Source: Picochlorum sp. 'celeri'
Taxonomy: Eukaryota > Chlorophyta > Trebouxiophyceae
Length of the DNA stretch: 64,000 nt
NCBI GenBank assembly: GCA_010909725.1
Contig: JAACMV010000017.1
Span: 620,001-684,000 of the forward strand
Direction of reading: 5' to 3'
Below are positions 21,289 through 30,671 of the stretch, piece after piece; position 1 is the first letter of the stretch, and each line of letters begins with the position of its first letter. The notes under the pieces were generated by a model. It did not search any database, had not been told where the DNA came from, and saw only the letters and a program-made list of their open reading frames with translations. A program made the position numbers and the translations under genes.

Positions 21289-22149
21289 ATGGGTTCATTG
21301 TCACGTTCAGAAAAGAAACGGCAGCGACTTGCTGCGTTGGAGAAGAAGGAGGCAAAGAAGAAACCATTATCAAACAAGAGTGTCTCAATTGAAAAGAAGA
21401 GACTAGACCCATCACCACCACCCAAAGAGAAAACCAAACAAAAGAATCGTCGAGACGCAACCGAGTCGGCTTTTGGTCCGAGTCAGAACGATACTGATGA
21501 TAAGAAAGAGGAACGATGTGTGGTGATGGATGATTCAGCCAATTTCATGATGGTGTATGCATCGTTTGATAAAGCATCTGATATATACCCGTGGACAGAG
21601 GGTGATGGTCGGACGTTGGATGATGTGGTGCACGACTTGCTGTCAACCAATCCAAAATACAAGGTCGGTCGAGGTGACGTGGCTGATAAGATGAAGGAGA
21701 AGACGCTCATGCTGGATAACCCAGATGTAAAACGGAAAGCAAGAATAAAGGGGAGGTTTCTGAAGAACGCAGGCGTGGCCAAGGCCACTCGGAAGGAGTT
21801 GTGTGCGCTGGGTGCTGTGGATGTGTCAAAAATGAATATAACATATGATGATGCTCGTGAGTTGCATCAAGTGTGGAAGGAATATAGAGATGCGGTGATG
21901 GAATCATGTGTGACGAGAAAGGATGTGGAAGCTGCAGTGTCATCCATGGATAAGCATGGGGTTGATCTTGTAGTGACCAAGGCGAGTGATGAGCGGTATG
22001 TAGCGCTGCATGGGATACTACTGGGAGATTCATCTACAGTGCTGCATGTGCTTGATGCCCAAGATGGGCGTCATGTTATGATACCAAAACGTGGGACAGA
22101 ATATGCATTTGAAATATCCAAGGGTAGACGTATCAAAATATGCTGCTAA
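21289..22149 (+). CDS. POP4: RNase P/MRP protein subunit POP4 (Rpp29)
   Basis: A 286-residue single-exon protein. The N-terminal 80 residues are Lys/Arg-rich, as expected of an RNA-binding nuclear protein. The C-terminal domain fits the Rpp29/UPF0086 fold: a helical part (RELHQVWKEYRDAVM) followed by the Sm-like barrel, with VDLVVTKASDERYVALHGIL, a variable turn, and VMIPKRGTEYAFEI, equivalent to the conserved KVIPKxxxxF segment of Pop4. The protein is a core subunit of RNase P and RNase MRP, acting in tRNA 5' processing and pre-rRNA cleavage. The middle section (residues about 85-175) is longer than in human Rpp29 and is not recognisable. It ends 27 bp from the stop of the convergent membrane-protein gene. 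Confidence 0.8.
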   Translation: MGSLSRSEKKRQRLAALEKKEAKKKPLSNKSVSIEKKRLDPSPPPKEKTKQKNRRDATESAFGPSQNDTDDKKEERCVVMDDSANFMMVYASFDKASDIYPWTEGDGRTLDDVVHDLLSTNPKYKVGRGDVADKMKEKTLMLDNPDVKRKARIKGRFLKNAGVAKATRKELCALGAVDVSKMNITYDDARELHQVWKEYRDAVMESCVTRKDVEAAVSSMDKHGVDLVVTKASDERYVALHGILLGDSSTVLHVLDAQDGRHVMIPKRGTEYAFEISKGRRIKICC

Positions 22150-22176
22150 TCATCAAGATATGCTTTAATAGTAATA

Positions 22177-23514
22177 TTATACCAGTTCTTCTTTTGTGCC
22201 ATTGCTCTCTTCTTTGTCGTCGACGTCTTTGCCACAACAAGAACAACCAAGGACATGATGACACTTGTAGAGACACCAAGACTTTAAAAGACTGCAATTC
22301 TCCGAGAATGAGGCAGGCTGCTTGCTTTCAACTTCATAATACAAGAGCACACTCGCGATCAAAAATGCCCAACTCCCCCAATAGGTGTTGAACGCCGTGC
22401 CCCACAGCTGACAGCACACCACGCCATTTCCCTCCCAGTTGGCCAAATAACCAAACACGGCACTGAGCAAAAACCCAATGGCTCCAACAAGATTCCAGAA
22501 CGCAGATTGCCAACCAATCCGTCCACAGGCAGGCATGTACCAATTAGGCTGTTCTTCGACCATCAGGATCCATGAACTAATCATGAAGAAGACAGAACCA
22601 ACTGTTTGCATGGTCCAAATAAATGTCTGCTGCAACTGCCATTCCGTGGCACCAATAACCCCAGGAATACCGCAAATCACAGCTATAGCGAACAATGTCG
22701 CACCAATAAACTGTATAATACTCGCCCAGTATCCAACACTTGGGGTGTACCCAATCCATCGCCAGGCAACCCCCTTGTCCCCATGTTGCTCTTGTATCAA
22801 CCATTCCAATGCCTTTTCCTCATCACCCTTTGTAACATCGATTCTCTTGCGCAATTTTCGCAATCGTCTCGCATGAAAATGCTTGTATTTTTCAATATGA
22901 TGCTCCAGACGCTTAAGAGCAGCCCCATAAAACTGATTTCGATTCTCATTCAATGCTTCAACCACAGCCAGATAGGCACCAATCCAAAACAACATACCAC
23001 CAGCAAAGCCAGAATACGCAATAGCGTTCGTAACATGCGTCGATGAATCCTGCATCAGCGCATACTGTCCATTCACAATCCAGCAAACAGAACCCAGCGT
23101 GAAATACACCGCCACATGCCAACTGATATTGTTCCAGTCCCACAAGAACAAGGTTGGCACGCTGGGTGTGATGACCATCTCCTCTTTCCCCTTTCGCGGC
23201 TGAAACTCCATCCGCCTATTCTTCCTATGACCTCGAGATCTGTAAATCAGATATCCATCAGCATCTGGGTCATAGACAACCACATGTCGAGGCCGGTGTC
23301 CAATGCCTCTGAAAAAACCATGGTGCTCCCGAGCAGACACAATACGCTGCCCATCCCTCAACTTATGCTCATCGAAAAAGTCTTTGAACTTTTCCAGAGA
23401 CTTTGAATGCGTCGATAGATCACCCTTTGATGGTGAAGAAGCTTGTTCGGTGGATTCCGTCATTCGTTTCTGTTCCTTCCCATTCGCCGAATTGTCTTGA
23501 GATTCATCACCCAT
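22177..23514 (-). CDS. Polytopic integral membrane protein, YrhK-like domains (unknown function)
   Basis: A 445-residue intron-free protein from the ATG at 23514. About 100 hydrophilic residues precede a membrane part with some eight hydrophobic segments, for example AVYFTLGSVCWIVNGQYALM, GGMLFWIGAYLAVVEAL, FIGATLFAIAVICGIPGVIG and FWNLVGAIGFLLSAVFGYL. Trp, Asn and Gly residues cluster at the membrane edges. The WNLVGAIGFLL pattern recalls the bacterial YrhK domain and a family of fungal and algal proteins called simply integral membrane protein. A basic amphipathic segment (KRLEHHIEKYKHFHARRLRK) links two membrane blocks. The C-terminus has several Cys residues (CCGKDVDD). I know of no function. 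Confidence 0.75.
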   Translation of the reverse strand: MGDESQDNSANGKEQKRMTESTEQASSPSKGDLSTHSKSLEKFKDFFDEHKLRDGQRIVSAREHHGFFRGIGHRPRHVVVYDPDADGYLIYRSRGHRKNRRMEFQPRKGKEEMVITPSVPTLFLWDWNNISWHVAVYFTLGSVCWIVNGQYALMQDSSTHVTNAIAYSGFAGGMLFWIGAYLAVVEALNENRNQFYGAALKRLEHHIEKYKHFHARRLRKLRKRIDVTKGDEEKALEWLIQEQHGDKGVAWRWIGYTPSVGYWASIIQFIGATLFAIAVICGIPGVIGATEWQLQQTFIWTMQTVGSVFFMISSWILMVEEQPNWYMPACGRIGWQSAFWNLVGAIGFLLSAVFGYLANWEGNGVVCCQLWGTAFNTYWGSWAFLIASVLLYYEVESKQPASFSENCSLLKSWCLYKCHHVLGCSCCGKDVDDKEESNGTKEELV

Positions 23515-23768
23515 GGTTTTGATACAACGTAAACATTTAAAAAATTAAACTGAAAAGAATATTATGTATTATTTCTGAGCAGGAAGGCTGCTCTCATGCT
23601 GATATGAACAAACCAGCTCTCTGTTGGCAGCACATGTACTGCCTCTATTTTGATGGGGCAAGGACAACAACAACTGCTCATCTGCCATGCCATGGATCAT
23701 CTTTTCATTTCAATACTAGTAGCACATGTTACATACATATTGGTATTCTTCTTATTGTTCTTGGTCTA

Positions 23769-24373
23769 TCAAAATGGCTGGACAGGATCCTTTGTAGCAG
23801 TCATGGTAGAAGAAGAAGAAGGCCCCTCTGTGTCACACTTGAATACTGCAGTTGGCAAATGCTCTGCCTCGTCCTTGGTATAACACTTTGATGCCACAGC
23901 CATCGCTGTACACCACGTGCATTCTTCTGTATCTAACTGGCATTCTTCTTCAGACAGGTCGTGGCAGGATGCTTGTGGTTGGGGAGCAGGAGGATCAGAT
24001 GTACAATTGAACAGGACTGCACCATCATCACAGTAATAGAATAGTCAGCGTCATGATGAGTCACACGATGATGTCATATACACATACATGTAGGTAGATG
24101 AGATGCGGTTTTATTCGAAACACAAAACTCCCAGTGAGGTATCTTTAAAAAGCAGGCTGCACACTCCTCATGGGCAGTACAGTTTGGACCAAAACCGAAA
24201 GAGCGACAGGTCACATCCTCTCTCAACTCTCCATGGATAACATCTGCGATATTTTGGCTTCGGTCCAAGAGACGGTGGCCCAAGCACACGTGGAAGTGCA
24301 GCGTCACAAGAATGGCAACGGCCGTGACAAGGGTCGAGCACAGAGACCTCATGGAGACTGTGTTCAGAGTCAT
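23769..24373 (-). CDS. Secreted cysteine-rich protein with two related repeats
   Basis: Two exons, 24373-24088 and 24016-23769, with a 71-bp intron (GTATGT...GGTGCAG) and matching phase, give 177 residues. A signal peptide covers roughly residues 8-33 (LCSTLVTAVAILVTLHFHVCLG). The mature part has two copies of one pattern: EEC-x2-C, seven or eight residues, C, then HLPT and F-x-C. Copy 1 is built across the exon junction (EECAACFLKIPHWEFC... HLPTF); copy 2 reads EECTWCTAMAVASKC... HLPTAVFKC. NxT sites (NCT, NKT) favour passage through the ER. The C-terminal end is Ser/Thr-rich. The repeat agreement across the inferred junction supports the splice model. No known domain is recognised; the start could also be the Met at codon 8. 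Confidence 0.7.
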
Positions 24374-24772
24374 CTTTTATTCGTATTCGGTATGTGGAAA
24401 GATTCTAATTCTATTGATAGGGTTGAAGTAGCGTCTTGGAAGACAATTGTGTCCCATAGGGAAGGAGGGTTGTTTCTGCCCATCAAAGATGGTGGTGGGT
24501 GGGAGCATTCTCGTGAGATTCTCTTCCGTAAATAGAATACAAGTACAACCCTCCCTCGAGATTCGAATGGAATCCCGAGCAAAATGGATTCCTGTCAAAG
24601 GTTCGAAATACATGTATACTCGGCATAATAATATCGAGTACGAGGGCTGAAATACAGCCCTTTTCATTATTTAGTACTACTGGTTATCATCTCGAGACAA
24701 ACATACATACATAGCCCTACGGTGATCGAGAAGAGGCTTGAGTATACATACCGACGAGAGGGTGGTGTCGAG
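24374..24772. promoter_or_regulatory. Divergent promoter region with imperfect inverted repeat
   Basis: No gene is seen in this 399-bp gap between the cysteine-rich protein and the exchanger. It holds an inverted repeat with one mismatch, CTCGAGATTC (24555-24564) and GAATCCCGAG (24570-24579), again carrying the GAGAT-type half-site. Confidence 0.4.
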
Positions 24773-26566
24773 ATGAGCGACTCTGCAGGGGCCATGGGCA
24801 TCCTGCTCGTGCTCCTTGCTGGCGTTGTGTGGCTGAGTCAGGTGACGAAATCTGTGAAATGGATTACACAGGGGAGTTTAGCGTTGTTGATGGGTCTGGT
24901 AGGTGGTGGATTGAGCTGGGTTATGTATGAACTTGTTCTCCACCAGCATATTCCTCAGGCCTTGGTGGCATTCAAGTATGAGATTTACATGGACCTGTTG
25001 CTGCCGATTATCATCTACCAGATGGGATTTTCGACCAAGAAGCATTGCATGTTTTCGAATTTAGGGGCGCTTGTGACGTTGGGGGTGTTTGGAACCATCA
25101 CCTCGGCGCTGATTATTAGCATTGCATCGTACTACCTTTTGATTGCATTGGGGGTGGATGGGGCTGGGCATGTGGCCAACAGTCTGGCTCTGGGCGTGAT
25201 TTTATCATCATCTGATTCTGTTGCTGCCCTTCAAGCAATCGATAAGAACTCTCAGTCTCAGTTGTATTCGTTGACGTTCGGAGAAGGCGTATTCAATGAT
25301 GCTACAGCTATTGTTCTTCTGAGGTCTGTGCAACAGATTCATTCAGTGGCACAGATGAATGCTGGCACGGTCACCTCAATCATGCTGAATTTCATTCAGC
25401 TTTTGATTTTGAGTTTACTTTTGGGATTTGCCATGGGTCTTCTGAGCGCGTTTATCCTAAAGTTGTCTTTTTCAAAGGCACATTCGACTGATCGGGAGGT
25501 GTCTATTCTATTCCTGGTGGGTCTCTCATCCTATCTCCTCGCAGAGCGATTTGGACTCTCTGGTGTATTCAGCGTCTTTTTCTGCGGCATCACACAAAGT
25601 CATTATGCGTGGTATAATCTCTCTCCGTCTGCCAAAGTCGTGGCGATATATGGGTCAAGAGTGATGGGATTTGTGGCAGAGACAATGCTGTTCTTGTTCT
25701 GTGGCTTGGATCTTTGGGGACTCGAGTCGTGGGAAATTGATGTGACAAAGGAGCGAGTGCTGCGTACCATTGCTATTATGACTGCATGTTTATCTGTATT
25801 GTTGATTTTGGTACGATTTGCTGTCACACTCCCGCTCGTGGGACTGATCAATGTGTGGAGGCAGAAGAAGATTGTGTCGCTTGATGCATACATGCTTGCC
25901 TTGGCTGGGTGTGCACGAGGAGCAGTCACGTTAGCATTGTCCATGAACCATTTTCTAGGTGGCAAGGAATCTATTCATACACATGAGAGAATATTGAGCG
26001 CATCGTGTATCTTGGTGGCTGTATTGAGTACAATTGGTCTGGGGTCGGTGATTCCCTTGGTGTTTGATCGGTGGCAGCCACAGGCTGCTCGGTCTATGGA
26101 AATGGCGCGCACACTCTCTCGAATCGATACGCATAGCAGCGTGAGATGGGAGAGTGTCGTGGATGGAGGACGGTTTAGTATTAAAACGTTCTGGACGTAT
26201 GTGGATCGAACCTTTATCCAGCCAGTATTTGGTGGGCGTTCCATGATGCGAGATCACACACCATCCCCTGGTAGGTGGAAAGGGGTCCAGTCAACCATGC
26301 ATGTCATTCAAGGTCATGTGAGGCCACCTCCATCCTCTTCTTCAGGACAGGATTTGCATTCTCCATTCTTGGGTGAGGATGAGGAGCAGCAGCAGCAGCA
26401 GGAAAGAGAAGATCACGAGGGTGATGAGTTGAGTGCTGTCAGTGACATGGTTGAGGGAGAGGAGGATATCCTCGCCCCACTCTTCTCCATGATTGGAGAA
26501 CGGCAAGCATCACAGGAAGCCGAATCTAGAATAGACTCTCTCCTCGAAGGCGGGGAACAGCAATGA
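24773..26566 (+). CDS. Na+(K+)/H+ antiporter, NHE/NHX (CPA1) family
   Basis: A 597-residue single-exon protein from the ATG at 24773 (17 upstream codons are open only from a GTG). About twelve hydrophobic segments are present. Family landmarks are the long helix LLLPIIIYQMGFS, LALGVILSSSDSVAALQAID, GEGVFNDATAIVLLRSV (the FNDA motif carrying the transport aspartate), FGLSGVFSVFFCGITQSHY and GCARGAVTLALS (the RGAV motif). The C-terminal 130 residues are cytosolic, with Ser-rich, Gln and Glu/Asp-rich stretches suited to regulation. The mix of motifs fits a eukaryotic NHE8/NHX5-6-like endosomal or plasma-membrane exchanger for pH and ion balance, but the membrane it occupies cannot be read off. 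It converges on SPCS2 with 25 bp between stops. Confidence 0.9.
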   Translation: MSDSAGAMGILLVLLAGVVWLSQVTKSVKWITQGSLALLMGLVGGGLSWVMYELVLHQHIPQALVAFKYEIYMDLLLPIIIYQMGFSTKKHCMFSNLGALVTLGVFGTITSALIISIASYYLLIALGVDGAGHVANSLALGVILSSSDSVAALQAIDKNSQSQLYSLTFGEGVFNDATAIVLLRSVQQIHSVAQMNAGTVTSIMLNFIQLLILSLLLGFAMGLLSAFILKLSFSKAHSTDREVSILFLVGLSSYLLAERFGLSGVFSVFFCGITQSHYAWYNLSPSAKVVAIYGSRVMGFVAETMLFLFCGLDLWGLESWEIDVTKERVLRTIAIMTACLSVLLILVRFAVTLPLVGLINVWRQKKIVSLDAYMLALAGCARGAVTLALSMNHFLGGKESIHTHERILSASCILVAVLSTIGLGSVIPLVFDRWQPQAARSMEMARTLSRIDTHSSVRWESVVDGGRFSIKTFWTYVDRTFIQPVFGGRSMMRDHTPSPGRWKGVQSTMHVIQGHVRPPPSSSSGQDLHSPFLGEDEEQQQQQEREDHEGDELSAVSDMVEGEEDILAPLFSMIGERQASQEAESRIDSLLEGGEQQ

Positions 26567-26591
26567 TATTACAATGTATTTTCTTTGTAGC

Positions 26592-27340
26592 CTAGGTATC
26601 TTTTTTGCTATTGCCATTTGAACTTTCCGATGGAACATCCAACTGATGCAGCACATCATTCACTAATGCCGATATGGCTTCAACCTGTACTTCTGCGTCT
26701 TCATTAAAGAATCGACCAATGTATTCCGTCGATGAGCTCTCCCGAACCCCAACCACAGAATCACACTTCATGCGAGCCTGCAGCATATATCTATCCCCAT
26801 ACCTCTTCATCTTTGACTTCAACTCCACTCCTGGATTACCAGGAAGACTCTTTGTATGAGCAATAATATCTTTATACAGCACAAACTGCATCAGCCACAT
26901 CAATCCAGACAGCACCATGTATGCAGCCACACAGGGCACCAAAACCTCTGGAGCATTCTTATTCTTTCCTTGCCAGAACTGAGCCACGCATGCAATCACA
27001 ACCCTGCAAAAGGACCATTATATGTTTATAAGAGTGTGTTGTACTAAAAGTTTGGCGAATAGAATCACCTCATGGACGCAAAATTAAAAAAACGTACGCT
27101 AGGATCCCAAGTCCAGACCGAATATCAACCATCAGGTAATCCACATCATATCCAGCTCTTTTCAAAGCCTGTACATGCAATATTAAATTTATAATCTCAC
27201 ATTCTTGGTCGATCAACGTGCTCAAAGGCAGCACACACCTCGATCACCTGATCGTCAATAGTCCTCTTGACTGCTGGCCAGTCTCCCAAGTGGATCTTTT
27301 CGCCTTTTTTCTTCCCTTTCTTTATATCTGTATCCACCAT
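26592..27340 (-). CDS. SPCS2: Signal peptidase complex subunit 2 (SPC25)
   Basis: Three exons, 27340-27239, 27168-27098 and 27003-26592, with introns of 70 and 94 bp, encode 194 residues. The N-terminus is lysine-rich (MVDTDIKKGKKKGEK), then HLGDWPAVKRTIDDQVIE joins to ALKRAGYDVDYLMVDIRSGLGILA, matching the conserved DGRL/DxR segment of SPC25 before the first membrane helix. Two hydrophobic helices form the hairpin (VVIACVAQFW and VPCVAAYMVLSGLMWLMQFV), followed by a cytosolic domain with KMKRYGDRYMLQARMK, equivalent to the family RFDDKYTL region. SPCS2 contacts the translocon and thins the membrane at the signal peptidase active site in the ER. Length fits the family. Divergent from the SBPase-like gene. 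Confidence 0.88.
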
Positions 27341-27418
27341 GGTAAATAATTTGATTTATGGACGGATGTGGAACTGGAGACGCTTGATTTCTCTTGCACA
27401 GAGAGAGGTCTCCTCCCT

Positions 27419-27441
27419 AGATCTCTAAAGTTTAGAGATCT
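27419..27441. repeat. Perfect inverted repeat AGATCTCTAAA/TTTAGAGATCT
   Basis: Two 11-bp arms flank a single G at 27430, in the 221-bp divergent gap between SPCS2 and the SBPase-like gene. The outer 8 bp of each arm match the half-sites of the palindromes at 21024-21052. A TTTCGAATTCGA stretch follows about 15 bp on. Confidence 0.7.
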
Positions 27442-27561
27442 GCAGAAACGTCCTTGTTTCGAATTCGACAATGATATACATCGGTCTCCATCGGCAGAAT
27501 TGGGTCATATTTTCCGATTTAAAACTTATCGAATTTCACGCTGGGCTATGGTGCTCTGATA

Positions 27562-28788
27562 ATGGATGCAATGAAGGAACAGGACGATGTAAAACGACTT
27601 GTGGGTGGTCTGAAGGGTTTGGTGCGTTGATGTCGATTGAATTGGATCAGAATGCGGTGCTCTCAATGCATTAAATGCTTACAGGGTAATGTTCTTGTCG
27701 CTCTGGCTGCAAGTGTCTCGGAAATATCGGTACGATTTACACATGACACGTTAGTAGGAGCTGTGTACTGACTTGCTGACTGGACTGATCTGTGATACGG
27801 ACATGCTGTAGGATTCTCTGCGGCGAGTGGCTTCAACCGACGATGAGGTTGGTACATTGAATCAGTTTGGTGATAAGCAGTTGCTGGCTGATGTGATGGC
27901 TGACAAGGTGATACGAGAGACACTATTGCGGTTGTGTCCGGATGATGTTGGTATTGTGAGCAGTGAGGAGACTCCTGTGGATACGGTTCTGACAGATGCC
28001 ACTGGGTATTCAGTTGCATATGATCCTCTGGATGGATCTTCCATCATTGGATCGAATTTTGCTGTCGGGTGCGCAGGAATCATGGCTGTCCTTGTAGTTC
28101 AAATGATGTATATAAACCATCATGAGCCTGATGTGTAGGTCTATTTTCGGCGTATGGAAGGGACGGGGATTTGTTGGTAAGAATGCACGAGATATGACAG
28201 CAGCTGCATATGCAGTGTATGGGCCGCGAACAGTGTTGGTCCTGGCGTATGAGGATGATTCTGAGGACTCGGGAAAGACAGTGTGTGAATTTACCTTGGT
28301 GGGTGATGGCGTGTGGAAATGTACGGAGAAGAACATAGTGTTAAAAGATGAGAAGAAGTTGTTTGCTCCAGCTAATTTGAGAGCGTCCAAGGAGAATAGC
28401 GCCTATGCTGAATTGATGCAGCACTGGATGCAGGAGCAGTATACGCTTCGGTACACTGGAGGCATGGTGCCAGACATTCACAATATTATCCACAAGGTAC
28501 GTAGTTATTACATTGTGGGATGAATTATATGTTTCTTCTAGATTTTCTATCATGCAGGGTGGAGGCGTGTTTTGCAATCCTATATCAGCATCTTGTCCTG
28601 CAAAGCTTCGGCTCCTCTACGAATGTCATCCATTCACCTATATTATTGAAGCGGCTGGTGGCATGTCTATAGATGACACAGGTGCAGCTGGAGATCGTCG
28701 TATACAGCACCATGATGATCGGAGCTGCATATGTTTGGGCTCCACATCAGAAGTGAAAAAATGTACTCCATGCATGTCATCCTGTTGA
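27562..28788 (+). CDS. Sedoheptulose-1,7-bisphosphatase-like (FBPase family) enzyme without transit peptide
   Basis: Five exons, 27562-27621, 27685-27729, 27812-28068, 28139-28496 and 28558-28788, with introns of 61-82 bp, all in phase, encode 316 residues. Family motifs: FGDKQLLADVMAD, SEETP, the metal-site YDPLDGSSIIGSNFAVGSIFGVW (split by intron 3), AVYGPRTVLV, and YTLRYTGGMVPDIHNIIHKGGG, which contacts the phosphates. The sequence is nearer to SBPase than to FBPase (NLRAS, YTLRYTGGMVPD). The protein starts almost directly at the catalytic fold (MDAMKEQDDVKRLV) with no plastid leader, so it may be a cytosolic paralogue; an unseen 5' exon could change that. SBPase acts in carbon fixation in plastids, in the pentose phosphate route elsewhere. 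Its stop is 6 bp from that of the convergent gene. Confidence 0.85.
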
Positions 28789-28794
28789 ATGCCA

Positions 28795-30209
28795 TTATAA
28801 CGCCGCCCAGTCTGCAACTTTTAACAGTAAGAATTCTGAACAGCATGTTCCCATAGGATTGTCCTCTCGAGAAACAATTGCATATCCTAATCGGCCAAAA
28901 TGGCCAAAGAACAGTGCCAAGTCTGATACAATCAAATGATGCGCTGGCCCTGCAACAAGGATAAAAAATGCATGGTATATTGGTCACATGTATTTTCTTC
29001 TACTGATTGAAAACAATGCACCGAGACAACAAGAGGATGACGAATACAGCACACACTCAAAAAAAGTTAGAAGAAAACGTACATAACAAATTGGAAAAAT
29101 CTTGAACTTTGTATCGGGAGGAATCCGTTCCGCCAGCATAAATGACTTGACTGTGATGCACTTCAATCGACACTTGGTCTGGAAGCGCAAAATCAGCAAT
29201 GCTCCATCCAGCAATTTCATCAAATTCGTACCCTTCTATGTCAATTTTCAATAAATCAATTTTCTTGACACGCATATCCTGCGCTGCCTGGGATAATGTC
29301 ACAAAGTTTTTGTTCTCACCTGCCTTTGTCATGCTTCCAATACATTTCTTGACATACTTGTGCCGACGCGATAAACTACGCCCATTGTATGTACTGCATA
29401 TGTATATAATTGAAATTCACATGAGTTTCTTTTACAGGCTTCGTGAGCGGCAGAATGCAACGTACCAGTCAAATGTGTAAATGTCACACCGAGTCTTCTC
29501 CAGCAATGCCTTTTCAAAATCGTATTGACCTGCATTCTCGATGATGACTCATCCAATGATACCAAAAAAACTGTACTTTAAAATCATAACTACTACGCAC
29601 CATTACTTCCTAAAGAAAATATAACGCAGCTGTCCTTTTGCAGCAATTCATCACACAACCACTTGCCGCCCTCACCAGAATTCCCTACCCTCTTCATCAT
29701 TTTCTGCCCACTCGGACAGTGCACATATGGCTCAAAAAGATCATACTTTGCATGTCCTTCTGGCTCCGGTGGCCTAAAAACCTTGGTGGCGTTCACACAT
29801 GCATCTCGAGTCCGTCGAAGATCACTGCACACACTCTGGGCCTGACGCTTGTACATGGTCATGGTGGCCGCAAAGAGGTTATCGTTCCAGGAAATGAGTT
29901 TATCGAGAGCCAACATTCCATACACCCCAGGAAATCTAGCACGAAATGAATATCCTGCAGGCATCCATCAAGTACAGGAGTCAGTTTGTCGCAGCTCGGG
30001 CAGCTTCTGTTGCAAGCCAAACACAACATACCTGATCCATGATGCGCTCGATGCGCGTCTACTTTCTGCAATTGTTTATCCGCGGTTGCTATATTGTGAT
30101 ACAGAAGGAGAAACAGGACAGCGGCAGCCATCATTGTCCAAGACCTGACTCTACCGACGCTGCCGTGTACCGTGCTCGCAAGCCGGTGCAACAACGGGGG
30201 GATCCCCAT
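28795..30209 (-). CDS. FkbM-type methyltransferase domain protein, membrane-anchored
   Basis: Five exons, 30209-30032, 29954-29601, 29529-29466, 29393-29083 and 28949-28795, with introns of 71-133 bp and matching phase, encode 353 residues. A hydrophobic anchor (WTMMAAAVLFLLLYHNIA) lies near residue 25. The fold begins at GGKWLCDEL and CVIFSLGSNGQYDFEKALLE, continues through CDIYTFDCTYNG and the central KKIDLLKIDIEGYEFDEI (FkbM strand 4), and ends with HHLIVSDLALFFGHFGRLGYAIVSRED and CCSEFLLLKV. This layout is the eukaryotic METTL24/At-type FkbM group, thought to act in the secretory pathway; a sugar or protein substrate is unknown. The junction FDC-TYNG and the regained C-terminal block support the exon model. 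Confidence 0.82.
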
Positions 30210-30671
30210 CCAAAACGATGATCAAATGCACCCAACCAATCTATGATATGAATTTATTTTCTTGCGATCCGTGTCAAAGATCAAATCTTTTAGGGACACC
30301 AGACAGGAATGGCGATGATTGTAGCCCCAGCCTCCCAATTCGAAGAGGTCTTTGAACCAGATCATAGGCATGACTGCAACAACAGGACGGATCTTCCTCT
30401 GGCCTCTATAAGAGCACACGTATCGCTCCCATACCACATTGATACTGCATGATGGAACGCATATAGTAGTTGTGGCGAGTCAATGTTCATATTGCCAACA
30501 CGCTGCCTGCATTGAATTCACATCCAAATGTTGGTGGTTAAACACTGCATATTTCATAAAGTATCTATTTACGAATCCCGTGTGCATTTGAATCATGAAT
30601 AGATGCATAATGCCCCGCTCTTCCTCCACAGACCATGTAGAACATTTAACTTTTATTTATGAAACATCCAA
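30210..30671. promoter_or_regulatory. Divergent intergenic region, FkbM gene to coiled-coil gene
   Basis: This 462-bp gap is AT-rich. A minus-strand open frame at 30222-30437 has no coding character I can defend. A TATA-like CTATAAG occurs near 30405. No repeat structure stands out. Confidence 0.3.

Noticed and set aside
23604..23891. Plus-strand frames with a hydrophobic stretch (IIVLVFFLLFLVY-like)
   Set aside because: They overlap antisense exon 2 of the cysteine-rich secreted protein, whose repeat pattern and splice phase give a better account of the DNA.
30222..30437. Minus-strand frame of 71 codons upstream of the FkbM gene
   Set aside because: It lies just before the FkbM start within its promoter, has no splice site that would join it in phase and no recognisable motif.
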